Assembly: GCA_963924555.1 (NCBI GenBank)
Contig: OZ004582.1
Span: 8,589,927 to 8,653,926 of the forward strand
DNA from: Crambe crambe
Lineage: Eukaryota > Porifera > Demospongiae > Poecilosclerida > Crambeidae
Reading direction: 5' to 3'
DNA length: 64,000 bases
Shown here: positions 10,513 through 18,957 of the stretch, piece after piece
Layout of the letters: every line of letters starts with the position of its first letter
Numbering within the stretch: the stretch's first letter is position 1
Made by a program: the position numbers and the translations under genes
The notes under the pieces: generated by a model
The model's database searches: none
The model's input: only the letters and a program-made list of their open reading frames with translations
Told to the model about the DNA's origin: nothing

Positions 10513-11481
10513 CTAATGAGCTTGGCTATCATATTGTTCAGCAATAATGAAACCAACTACAGCCCCTAAAACACCCCCTGCAACAAGTCCAGAACGTCCA
10601 TACCCATAATACCAACGCATGCCGTAATACCCAAGCATGCCACCAAATACAATGCAAGCAAGAATGCCAATTATCTTCCAAAGGTTTTGCTGTGGTGGGG
10701 GTTGAGGAGAAGGTTGGTAGGTGTCCATCTGGATGGGTGTGTACGGTTTGAGATTCTCAGCATGTACTTTCAGCACGACTGGAGTCGCTTGATGCATTAT
10801 GGATGAAAGACACATCAACCAAAATTGATTAATCCAGTCTTCACAACCGTCAGGTAGCGTAGGATCATTATAGTGACCAGCAGGTACAAAGGATACCGAT
10901 TTAATCACATTTGCTGGAACACCAGCCTTTTGCAGTGTTTCCTTGAGTTCTTCGCTCCACTTGCTCCAACGCACTCTAAAGAATGCCAGTCTTGCTTGCG
11001 GATCATTATAGTTTCGAGGCGGTAGCACCTTATTCGCAAATGTCAGTGCGAACACTGCACCTTTCCAAAATTTAGTTCCAAATGCTTGAGTGAGACAATC
11101 TATGGTAGTGACATCTTGCCTCTGAATGCGCAGGTCGTCCATTTTTAAGCAATAAATTATAGAATCAGCTTCTGAAACTGCTTTCTCTAATGCGTGAAAT
11201 TTCTCTAACTCGTCCTCCGCACCAGCAGTTATTCCCGGCGTGTCCCACACCTTTACGGCTATTCCATGGACGTTAGCAACATAGCTCTGGATTGTAGTAG
11301 TCACAGATTTGATTGAATCGCTCTCTGGGGCTACCTCGTCTCCAATCAGTGAGTTGATTAGGGCAGACCGTCCAGTTGCGAGCTTGCCTATGAGAAGAAT
11401 GCTGATCTGGCGGTGGCCTTTCTTTTCGAGTAGTTTCTTGGCCACTTCAGATATGCTAGGCAGCTCAAAAAGAGAAGACAT
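10513..11481 (-). CDS. AIG1/GIMAP-like GTPase B2, about 322 aa, intact
   Basis: Start chosen at 11481 (MSSLFELPSISEV), as in B1; the frame is open to 11541. It shares B1's atypical P-loop GKLATGRSAL and YCLKMDDLRI. The C-terminal membrane segment is longer than in B1 (CIVFGGMLGYYGMRWYYGYG, then GLVAGGVLGAVVGFIIAEQ). Substitutions relative to B1 are scattered and conservative, consistent with both B copies remaining functional. Its former divergent partner C2 now lies 1.1 kb away because of an insertion, so its promoter context has changed. Confidence 0.88.
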   Translation of the reverse strand: MSSLFELPSISEVAKKLLEKKGHRQISILLIGKLATGRSALINSLIGDEVAPESDSIKSVTTTIQSYVANVHGIAVKVWDTPGITAGAEDELEKFHALEKAVSEADSIIYCLKMDDLRIQRQDVTTIDCLTQAFGTKFWKGAVFALTFANKVLPPRNYNDPQARLAFFRVRWSKWSEELKETLQKAGVPANVIKSVSFVPAGHYNDPTLPDGCEDWINQFWLMCLSSIMHQATPVVLKVHAENLKPYTPIQMDTYQPSPQPPPQQNLWKIIGILACIVFGGMLGYYGMRWYYGYGRSGLVAGGVLGAVVGFIIAEQYDSQAH

Positions 11482-11530
11482 GGTCTTGCGACAGTTAGTG
11501 TGTTCAGTGGGTGTGTCATTTTTTCCATTA

Positions 11531-11540
11531 CGCATGCGCA
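11531..11540. promoter_or_regulatory. NRF-1-like palindrome CGCATGCGCA upstream of B2
   Basis: This is the counterpart of 5043-5052. It sits 50 bases upstream of the B2 start codon and at the left edge of the inserted DNA; a second, mutated copy (CGCACGCGCA) stays with C2 at 12537-12546. Confidence 0.5.
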
Positions 11541-11553
11541 TAGATATAAGAAA

Positions 11554-11680
11554 ATTCCTCCACGTTTGGCTTTTTCAGCTCTTCCACGCACCGAAAGACG
11601 GATTATACCACGCATGTTGTATTGTTGCTATGCCGTCTTTCGGTGCGTGGAAGAGCTGAAAAAGCCAAACGTGGAGGAAT
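11554..11680. repeat. Perfect 48-base inverted repeat, 31-base loop
   Basis: Bases 11554-11601 are the exact reverse complement of 11633-11680 (arms beginning ATTCCTCCACGTTTGG), with a loop at 11602-11632. The perfect arms imply recent formation or a foldback element. Confidence 0.9.
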
Positions 11681-12328
11681 CGACCCTCTCGAAGTTCAGA
11701 AGTAAGTCCATAGCATAGCTAGTAACTTCACCACCTTACTCGTGCAAAAAGCAAATTTTTTGCTGCTCGGACACCCATACCAGCCTATTTTAGCCTGTTT
11801 TGGCTTTGTGTACCTGTATCCTCTTACATGATAGAGTAAATATTCAACTTACAGTTTCAGAGTTTAGTGTACACTCTACTTCATGCCCTCATACCTAAAA
11901 TGTAGTGAACTTTGGATGTATTCAAGAGTTTCAGCCAATAGTTCACATTTGCAGGGTGCGTACCTTTTTTGAAAAACTGAAGTTGTTTCTAGTGACCCCA
12001 ATTTATATTCATAACATGCCCTCTACCTATGCTTTCCAAATGTATGCATTCCCTTGCCAAGAAAAAGCTCAATGATTAGAGTACATTAATTTTTAATATT
12101 ATATTCCTCAGGGATGATCAACTGAGAGGGAGGCTTCAATATCTTCACTCATAGTTCGGGCAGAGAACAAGAAGGTGCAGAGGTGAAGAAGAACCTGAAA
12201 GAAATCACCAGGATCAATGGCTGCACACTTAATACCCAAATTTGATAATTATTGTATTGTATTAATTAATGCAGGCATGCACAATAAGGAGTGGCCGGGC
12301 AGTTTATATTGCGTTTCCAATCCCGGTT

Positions 12329-12495
12329 ACAGGGGTTTTCAGGTTGGTTGACCAGTAGAATTTGCACATGTGCAAGATAAATTCAAGCGAGCATAATATA
12401 CTGTCATATAAATGCAATGATCTTAAATTTTATGAGCACGAATTTAATTCTGCACAGTCGGCAAATTTTGTGTCAACCAACCTGAAAACCCCTGT
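12329..12495. repeat. Inverted repeat with 24-base perfect arms, MITE-like
   Basis: Bases 12329-12352 (ACAGGGGTTTTCAGG...) are the reverse complement of 12472-12495, and the match continues imperfectly inward. A 14-base palindrome TTGCACATGTGCAA lies at 12362-12375. It looks like a small non-autonomous element of about 170 bases. Confidence 0.65.
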
Positions 12496-12577
12496 ACGTA
12501 GTCTATACAATCTATGGTGGGTGTGTCATTCAATTACGCACGCGCATAGATATATTTACATGTACACGTACGTCAAG

Positions 12578-13782
12578 ATGTCTCTTTCCGACGATGTATT
12601 CGAAAAAATCCAAGAGCATCTTCCAGAAAAATGGACTGGAGAAAAGCCTGTGCGCATTCTGGTCACCGGCAAGACAGGAACTGGCAAATCGGCGCTGGTT
12701 AATGGAATTATAGGTGCTGAGGTACCGTCTGCTGAAGAGGATGACAATCTCAAGCGAGGCACAAAAGAAGTCAAGCCAATCGAAATGTCACACAAGAATG
12801 TGAAAATAATCATATGGGACACCCCTGGTCTGCAGGACACAGTGGAAGCAAAGCCAGGGGAGTATATCGAGATGATGAAAGAAAAGAAATGTGACGAGGC
12901 AGATCTGGTTCTCTATTGTATGAGAATGGATGATACCCGATTGAGGCAGGATGATATCAGAGCCTTTGAAAGTCTAACATATGGACTTAGCGAACAAATT
13001 TGGAATCATGCTATCTTCATCCTCACTTTTGCAAACAAAGTGGAAAAAATGATTAAGAAACCAAAGAAAGGTGAACCAAAGAAGACCGACGAAGAAAAAG
13101 AGCAGATACAGAAGGAATACTTTGAAGAACGTCTTCGAGGATGGAAGGAAGAGATAGTCGAGGCACTGAAAAAAATAGGTGATAAACTGGCCGAACAGGG
13201 TGAGGCACTGATTAAGAAAGGTGAAACACTGGCAGAATGCGAGACACTGGCAGAAACGGGTGAAGTATCGGTAAAACTTGAAAAAGGTGAGACTTTGGAA
13301 AAAAAGGTCGAGAAACTGAAAATAGAGGGTGAAGCACGAGTAAAAGATGGTGAGCACCTGTCAAGGAAGTAATCGACAAAATCGTTGTAATCCCAGCAGG
13401 TTACGATGAGCAAGTTGGCCTCCCAGACAGAGAAAATTGGTTATCACCGCTATGGTATGCTTGTATATCCCACATGAAAGAAAGTGCACAAGCCGGTCTC
13501 CTCAAAGTCAATCTGAGTAGAATAAAGCGTCCAGAAGATGTGGCTGAAGAAGATTTCGAGAAGCCTCTATCAGAACAGCCTATTATTTACGAACCCTCAC
13601 TCATCAGCAAGGTCTTCAAGTATGGAGCAGCTCCAACCATCCTTGGAACCATTGGCTTAGCAGTTGGATTCCTGGTTACAGCCCCAGTGTCACTTCCAGT
13701 GGCAGCAGGGGTGGCAGCTGGAGGAGCGATTGGAGCTGGAATTGGAGTTGGAGCAAGTGCTTACATGAAGTCCAAAAAATAA
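12578..13782 (+). pseudogene. AIG1/GIMAP-like GTPase C2, one-base frameshift
   Basis: The native start is MSLSDDVFEKIQEHLPEKW at 12578; the open frame further upstream to 12362 is chance. It matches C1 through the P-loop, WDTPG, TFANKV and the whole charged GExL insert, then a missing T after TCAAG (13361-13365) shifts frame and ends the protein at KDGEHLSRK (13372). The remaining 136 codons, including PAGYDEQ and the Gly/Ala tail ending MKSKK, continue intact in another frame to 13782. A truncated product would keep the G domain and the insert but lose the tail. Confidence 0.82.
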
Positions 13783-14536
13783 GGAACAGGAGAATTCATA
13801 ATGCAGCTATTGACAAGATTCCTTTTGTTTATTGAAAAATTTTTCCCAAGTGTACTAGCTAGAATTACAATTTGTTAATGTTAAATTAGAATGCTTTTTT
13901 GTGGTCATACTTTTTAACTCTATTCATAACATATTATCGCATACATTAATGTATTCTACATGCTCTCACTATAGATTAATACTGACAGTGGTGAAATTCA
14001 GAACACCACCTTAAACCCAAAGAACTTAATGAACTGTGGCTCTCAATTGAGTTTACATAACTGCATATTCGGATCACCTATTTCTCGATCCTTAATCGTA
14101 AATTAGCTATGCTAGTCCTATAGCTATGCAATGTCAATAATTGCATTTGCAAATGATAGAGATAAACCACAAAGTACAGGTGATACGTATATCTTTCTGC
14201 ATTCATGTTTCCTCCTCCACTGTGTGTTAGCCTAATTAAATTTTATCTCATTACGCCCATACAAAACATGCCAATCCACAGGAGAATTCAGATCGATCTG
14301 ACTACAATAATAAATATAAGATGTAGTTCCATTATCAGCTGACATTCTAAATTTCTTTTATTTTTCTCTTTTATATTCTTAATTTTTGTAATCATAAAAC
14401 CCTGAAGAAGGCTAGAGACCTAGCCGAAACGTAGGTTTCAAAAAGAAATTTGTTAAGCTGAATAATTATAAAAGAGGAAATATAAGATGTGTTAACAGCT
14501 ACATCTACTATAAAATAATAGCTACTATAATCATGC
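13783..14536. other. Intergenic with a small retroelement-like insertion, no gene seen
   Basis: Diverged from the equivalent stretch 6286-7526. Apart from the insertion at 14325-14477, no feature is evident. Confidence 0.55.
14325..14477. mobile_element. 153-base insertion with 13-base target duplication and hammerhead-like core
   Basis: The direct repeat AAATATAAGATGT occurs at 14312-14324 and 14478-14490, immediately flanking 153 bases that block 1 lacks. Inside, 14397-14438 reads AAACC, then CTGAAGA, then a GGCTAG/CTAGCC stem, then GAAAC, GTA and GGTTT. This is the layout of a minimal type I hammerhead: stem I AAACC/GGTTT, core CUGANGA and GAAA, self-complementary stem III ACGT, and a possible NUH cleavage site GUA. 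One extra A precedes stem II, so activity is uncertain. Such motifs are known from Penelope-like retroelements. The outer sequence is itself partly inverted (AAATTTCTTTT against AAAAAGAAATT). Confidence 0.65.
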
Positions 14537-15550
14537 TCAGTGACGGAGTTTGAAGTAAGCAGTGACTACAGACACAATTCCACCCAGCCCTGCCCCTGCT
14601 GCACCACCTGCCACTCCTCCAACAGCCATTCCTGCAGGACCACCGATTATTCCCACTGCTCCCCCTACTACTGCTCCAATTGCTGTAAAAATGGCCGGGG
14701 GTGCACCATACTTGACGGATGCAGGTATAGCAAGAATTGGCTGCTCGGATAAAGGCTGATCAAAATCTTCTCTGGTTACATCCTCGGGTCGTTTTATTCG
14801 CTCTATATTTGCCTTGAGGAGACCTGCTTGTGAGCTTGGCTTCATACGGATTATGCATGCATACCACAGAGGAGTTAACCAGTTTTCTCTGTCTGGAAGG
14901 CCAATTTCTTCATCATAGCCAGCAGGAACAGGAATAATCTTTGAAGTTGCTTCTATGGGCACACCCGCTTTAATAAGCGCTTGATCAAGTTCTTCCTTCC
15001 ATTCTTGAATTCGTTTTTTAAAGTAATCAGTTTTTATCTTCTTTATTTCTTCTTCACTTAATCTTGGCTCTCCTTTCTTCCGTTTGACTATTTTTTCCAC
15101 TTTATTAGCAAATGTGAGAATGAAGAGAGCATGGTCCCAAATTTCTTTGCCAAAACGTTGAGTGAGCTTCTTAATAGCTTCGATGTCATCTTGCCTCAAT
15201 CGAGTGTCATCCATTTTTGTGCAGTATAGGACCAAATCGGCATCTGCACAACCAGCACCTTGCATCTTCTCCAGGTATACTTCTCCTTCTTCCACTATAT
15301 CTTGCAGACTAGGAGTGTCCCATATCACTATCTTCACGTCGTTTTTTACGTGTTCGATTGCATGAACTTCAGCTGTGCCTCTTTTCAGTCCTCCACCTTC
15401 TTCAGCTACTTCTGCACCAACGACTCCGTTGATCAGAGCTGATTTGCCGGTTCCTGTTTTTCCCGTGATTAGAATCTTCACAGGTTTTTTCCCAGTCCAT
15501 TCTTCTGGAAGGAGTCCTTTGATTTTATCAAAAATCGTGCTTGCCATCAC
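14537..15550 (-). CDS. AIG1/GIMAP-like GTPase D2, 337 aa, intact
   Basis: The start is MMASTIFDKIKGLLPEEW; the second Met (MASTIF) is equally possible. It has the P-loop GKTGTGKSAL near residue 30, a G3 with Ser in place of Gly (WDTPSLQD, whereas D1 has WDTPGLQD), YCTKMDDTRLRQDD, TFANKVEK, PVPAGYDEEIG and a Gly/Ala-rich tail (GGPAGMAVGGVAGGAAGAGLGG) ending FKLRH. The G3 change removes the glycine that normally contacts the gamma phosphate, so this otherwise intact copy may hydrolyse GTP poorly (inference). It is the surviving reading frame of the D pair. Confidence 0.9.
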   Translation of the reverse strand: MMASTIFDKIKGLLPEEWTGKKPVKILITGKTGTGKSALINGVVGAEVAEEGGGLKRGTAEVHAIEHVKNDVKIVIWDTPSLQDIVEEGEVYLEKMQGAGCADADLVLYCTKMDDTRLRQDDIEAIKKLTQRFGKEIWDHALFILTFANKVEKIVKRKKGEPRLSEEEIKKIKTDYFKKRIQEWKEELDQALIKAGVPIEATSKIIPVPAGYDEEIGLPDRENWLTPLWYACIIRMKPSSQAGLLKANIERIKRPEDVTREDFDQPLSEQPILAIPASVKYGAPPAIFTAIGAVVGGAVGIIGGPAGMAVGGVAGGAAGAGLGGIVSVVTAYFKLRH

Positions 15551-15702
15551 CGATCAGGTATGGCTATTGTGTGCCTAGTAGGGGAGGGGGATCTCCCACG
15601 TATATAGGGATTTCCCCGTGCTATAACTTGCGTTAGTAAAAAACAATTTAATACAAAAATGAAAATAAATAGACCAAAGAAAAAAAAAAGGACTACTGAC
15701 TA

Positions 15703-17598
15703 CTATGATTCTGTTTTGTTTTCAGTAGTTTTACTTTTAGTAGTGCTGAAATAAGCAGTGATTGCAGACACGACTCCACCCAGTCCTGCCCCCGCTGCAC
15801 CTCCTGCTGCCCCTCCGATAGCCATTCCTGGAGGTCCACCAATTATTCCAATCGCTGTGCCAACTGCAGCACCAATTGCCGTCAAAATGGCTGGGGGTGC
15901 ACCGTACTTGATAGGTGGAGGTATACCGGTAAAGATGATCGGCTGCTCGGACAAAGGCTGATCAAAGTCTTCTTCCTTCAAATCTTGAGGTCGTTTTATT
16001 CGATCGAGATTTGCCTTCAAGAGACCCGCTTGTGAACTTGGCTTCATACGGAATATGCAAGCATACCATAGTGGTGATAACCAGTTCTCTCTATCGGGAA
16101 GACCAACTTCTCCATCATAGCCAGCTGGGACTGGAATGATATTTGCAATTATCTCCTTTGGTACTCCAGCTTGTTCGAGTGCTTGATCAAGCTCTGTCTT
16201 CCATTCTTGAATGCGTTGCTTGAAATATTCTCTCTGTATCTCTTGCTTTTGTTGTGCATTCAATTTCTGTTCTCCTTTCTTTCTCTTGATCATTTTTTCA
16301 ACTTTGTTTGCAAACGTGAGGACAAAGAGAGCGTGTTTCCAAAATCCATTGCCAAATCCATACGTAAGCTTCATGATGGCTTCAATATCATCGTGCCTCA
16401 ATCGACTATCATCCATCCTTGTGCAATACAGGACCAGATCAGCATCTGCGCATCCTTCATCTTGCATCATCTTGACGTACTCCCCTTTCTTTTCAACGAC
16501 ATCTTGCAGACCAGGAGTGTCCCAAATGATGAGCTTGACGTCATTACGCACATGCTCGATGGCTTTTACTTCAGAAGTGCCTCGCTTCAGCCCGCTCCCT
16601 TCTTCTGCAACTTCGGCACCCACAATTCCATTAATCAGCAGGGATTTCCCCATTCCTGTCTTACCAGTTATTAGGATTCGAACGGATTTCTCCTTCGTCC
16701 ACTTCTCTGGATTGAATTCATCTGGAACTGTTATAGATGGTTCATCACTATCTCCTGAGATTTCAGGTAGTTGATAGTAGTCATCCACTATGAGCAAATA
16801 ATCTTCCACTGTGGTTAAAGACACTGATGCTTCTTCTATGTCATCGTCCAACGTTTCAGGTGGTTTTAGCAGCTTGAGATAATTTCGGAGTAAAGAGCTT
16901 TGAGGGCTAGGCTTCATATGTAGTATACCATCATGCCATAGAGGTGAGACCCAGTTTTTTCTGTCTGGGAGGCCACGTCTCTCGTCAAAGCCAGCTGGAA
17001 TAAAAGTTATTTCTGCGGCTACTTCCTCCGGCACACCAGCTTCCATTAGAACTCTTACGTACTCAATTTTCCATTCTTGGATGCATTTTTTGAAGAACTC
17101 CTTCTGTATCTGTCGCTTTTCTTGCGTATTGAGATTCGATTCTCCTTTGATTTTTTTCTTCACTCGGTTCGCAAAAGTGAGGACAATAAGAGCATGTTTC
17201 CAAATATCTGGACAAAACTCATACGTCAGCTTCTTAATAGCTTCAATATCATCCTGTCTGATTCGAATATCATCCATTTTGGAACAGTAAAGAATCAGAT
17301 CCACCTTACCACAGCCTGCACCACGCAACTTCTTCATGTAATTGTCTCCCCCCTCTCCAATGGTATCTTGTAGACCAGGGGTGTCCCATATTAATACATT
17401 TACATCGTTAAGTACGTGTTGGATGGACTTAACCTCAGTGGTGCCTTGGTCTAGATCGAACCCTCCTTCCCCTGCTAATTCCGACCCCACCATTCCATTT
17501 ATCAGAGCAGATTTGCCAGTTCCTTTTGTTCCAGCAACCAAAATCTGAACGGGCTCTCTCTTCCAGAATAAGTCATAAACTTTCTTAAGAAACGCCAT
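15703..17598 (-). CDS. Two-headed AIG1/GIMAP-like GTPase, 631 aa
   Basis: One uninterrupted frame from MAFLKKVYDLFWK encodes two complete AIG1 domains in tandem. Domain 1 (about residues 14-250) has the P-loop GTKGTGKSAL, WDTPG, YCSKMDDIRIRQDD, TFANRV and IPAGFDE. Then comes a linker of about 50 residues rich in acidic residues and Thr/Ser (SLTTVEDYLLIVDDYYQL). Domain 2 (about 305-600) has GKTGMGKSLL, WDTPG, YCTRMDDSRLRHDD, TFANKV, PVPAGYDGE and the Gly/Ala tail (PPGMAIGGAAGGAAGAGLGG). Domain 1 lacks its own tail, as expected for fusion of two neighbouring genes with loss of the first tail. AIG1 GTPases dimerise through their G domains, so an intramolecular dimer is possible (inference). Confidence 0.92.
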   Translation of the reverse strand: MAFLKKVYDLFWKREPVQILVAGTKGTGKSALINGMVGSELAGEGGFDLDQGTTEVKSIQHVLNDVNVLIWDTPGLQDTIGEGGDNYMKKLRGAGCGKVDLILYCSKMDDIRIRQDDIEAIKKLTYEFCPDIWKHALIVLTFANRVKKKIKGESNLNTQEKRQIQKEFFKKCIQEWKIEYVRVLMEAGVPEEVAAEITFIPAGFDERRGLPDRKNWVSPLWHDGILHMKPSPQSSLLRNYLKLLKPPETLDDDIEEASVSLTTVEDYLLIVDDYYQLPEISGDSDEPSITVPDEFNPEKWTKEKSVRILITGKTGMGKSLLINGIVGAEVAEEGSGLKRGTSEVKAIEHVRNDVKLIIWDTPGLQDVVEKKGEYVKMMQDEGCADADLVLYCTRMDDSRLRHDDIEAIMKLTYGFGNGFWKHALFVLTFANKVEKMIKRKKGEQKLNAQQKQEIQREYFKQRIQEWKTELDQALEQAGVPKEIIANIIPVPAGYDGEVGLPDRENWLSPLWYACIFRMKPSSQAGLLKANLDRIKRPQDLKEEDFDQPLSEQPIIFTGIPPPIKYGAPPAILTAIGAAVGTAIGIIGGPPGMAIGGAAGGAAGAGLGGVVSAITAYFSTTKSKTTENKTES

Positions 17599-17696
17599 GC
17601 TTATCTTTTATATCAGGCAGATACAGGCTACTCCTGTACGTACTGTACCATTGTTTTTCTGTGAGCTAGACCACGCCTCAAAAGCAGAAGGACCAA

Positions 17697-17708
17697 TGCG
17701 CATGCGCA
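17697..17708. promoter_or_regulatory. NRF-1-like palindrome TGCGCATGCGCA
   Basis: Perfect 12-base palindrome 99 bases upstream of the start of the two-headed AIG1 gene, an exact fit to the NRF-1 consensus YGCGCAYGCGCR. Confidence 0.6.
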
Positions 17709-17807
17709 TTTTGAAAAAAAAAATCGTAAATTAAATTAAATTGGTGGTTGACATCATTAACTTTTTTCACTGTACTATGTCACGTGGTAGCTGTTCCTTC
17801 ACATACA

Positions 17808-18833
17808 TCACCATACAGCCACAGCTTTGTCTCGCCAAAACTCCCCGTTGGGACTTCCAGGTGGGAGAAGGGCCACCATGACGGGAGTTTCAGCCCCCTG
17901 ATCTGGGGTCAGTGGAGCCTTGTCTCCAGCCATATCTGTCTTCACCCATCCTGGGCAAACAGCATTTATCAGGATGTCCTCAGCACCTAAAATAAATATT
18001 AATCGGTAGTATAGTGAACCATATTAAGTTATGGAGGAAGTATGATACAGTCATACTCCAAAAGCTTCTAAATTTAAATGTACCTTGTACAAAAATAACC
18101 TCACAACCTCTCTACAAAGGACAAAAAGGCTGGATCCCAAGTGTGCAGAAGTTCCAGGGCCGAAAAAATTATAATATTATACTGTACCTGATTTGGCAAT
18201 TTGCCTTGCGAATACTTTAGTCATGGCTGTTTCACCTATCTTTGACATGCCATAAAATGTATTGGGCCAGCCCCTTTCGATGTGCTTCCCTTCCTTCACA
18301 TCTACAATGAACTCGTCCATCAGGGCCACAATACCAGCTTCAGTCAGTGTTGGATCTCTAAAACGATCTCGTAAAGTTTCAGTACCAAGTCGAGATAGAG
18401 TGCCAACCATGGATGATACATTGACAATTCGTCCATGTGGTTTAGTAATAGGAACAAATGCCTTCATCATGTTGAGGGTTCCAGTGAAATTAGTAGACAC
18501 AGTAACAGTTGCTTGTTCAATAGCTGGCACAGTGGAGGCCATTTTGTAGGCAATACCAGCATTGTTAATCAGTACATCTATTCCACCGTATTTATCCACG
18601 ATAAACTGCTTCAACTTCTCTATGGAGTCGGCAGAAGTGATGTCAAGCTGATGGAATTTAGGATTCAGCCCTTCAGTTTGAAGGGTTGAAAGGGCTTCTT
18701 TTCCTCTCGTCTCGTCCCTGGAAGTCAAATAAACGTCGCCTTTGAACTTTTTGCATAGACTCCTTACTATGGCCAGGCCTATTCCTTTGTTAGCTCCTGT
18801 TACAACAGCCACTTTCACCGGATCTACAGCCAT
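17808..18833 (-). CDS. Short-chain dehydrogenase/reductase, carbonyl reductase (CBR1) type, two exons
   Basis: Exon 1 is 18188-18833 and exon 2 is 17808-17986 (intron 17987-18187, GT-AG, phase 1), giving 274 residues, about the length of CBR1. Near the N-terminus is the NADP-binding TGANKGIG; LDITSADS and NNAGIA follow. The usual Ser-Tyr-Lys triad region appears as VSSMVG, then YGMSKIG, with Tyr and Lys at the expected spacing. Exon 2 gives INAVCPGWVKTDMAG, then GAETPVMVALLP, both typical of CBR1-like enzymes. It probably reduces carbonyl compounds in the cytosol with NADPH. It lies 124 bases downstream of eIF3m on the same strand. Confidence 0.88.
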
Positions 18834-18957
18834 TATTTTAGCACGAGATGCAACGCCCCTTCACCAGTTAATCTAACATTATAAAAAGAATTTTGATTTG
18901 ATGTCCTGTATAAATGTCTAGTAACACTTTTTTTTTTGTTTTGAAAAGGCCCAAGAA

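Larger units (their letters stand above)
11541..12530. mobile_element. About 1 kb insertion in the B2/C2 bidirectional promoter
   Basis: In block 1 the B and C starts are 82 bases apart; here about 990 extra bases intervene. The insertion lies between two copies of the promoter sequence containing GTGGGTGTGTCATT and ACGCATGCGCATAGATATA (about 11505-11548 and 12518-12554), so a promoter-length direct repeat flanks it. Inside are a perfect 48-base hairpin (11554-11680) and a second inverted repeat (12329-12495). No transposase ORF was seen. It could be a non-autonomous element or a duplication with filler DNA. Confidence 0.6.
8690..15590. repeat. Tandem segmental duplication, copy 2 (AIG1 block A-B-C-D)
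   Basis: Second copy of the block at 2260-8640 with the same gene order. It differs by about 1 kb of extra DNA between B and C (11541-12530), a 153-base insertion between C and D (14325-14477), shorter C-D spacing, and frameshifts in A and C. Boundaries are approximate. Confidence 0.85.

Noticed and set aside
12362-12577. Upstream 72-codon extension of the C2 GTPase frame
   Set aside because: Absent from C1, lies within inserted repetitive DNA, and the native start MSLSDD is conserved at 12578.
17748-17990. Plus-strand 80-residue ORF
   Set aside because: Antisense of the second exon of the carbonyl-reductase-like gene.
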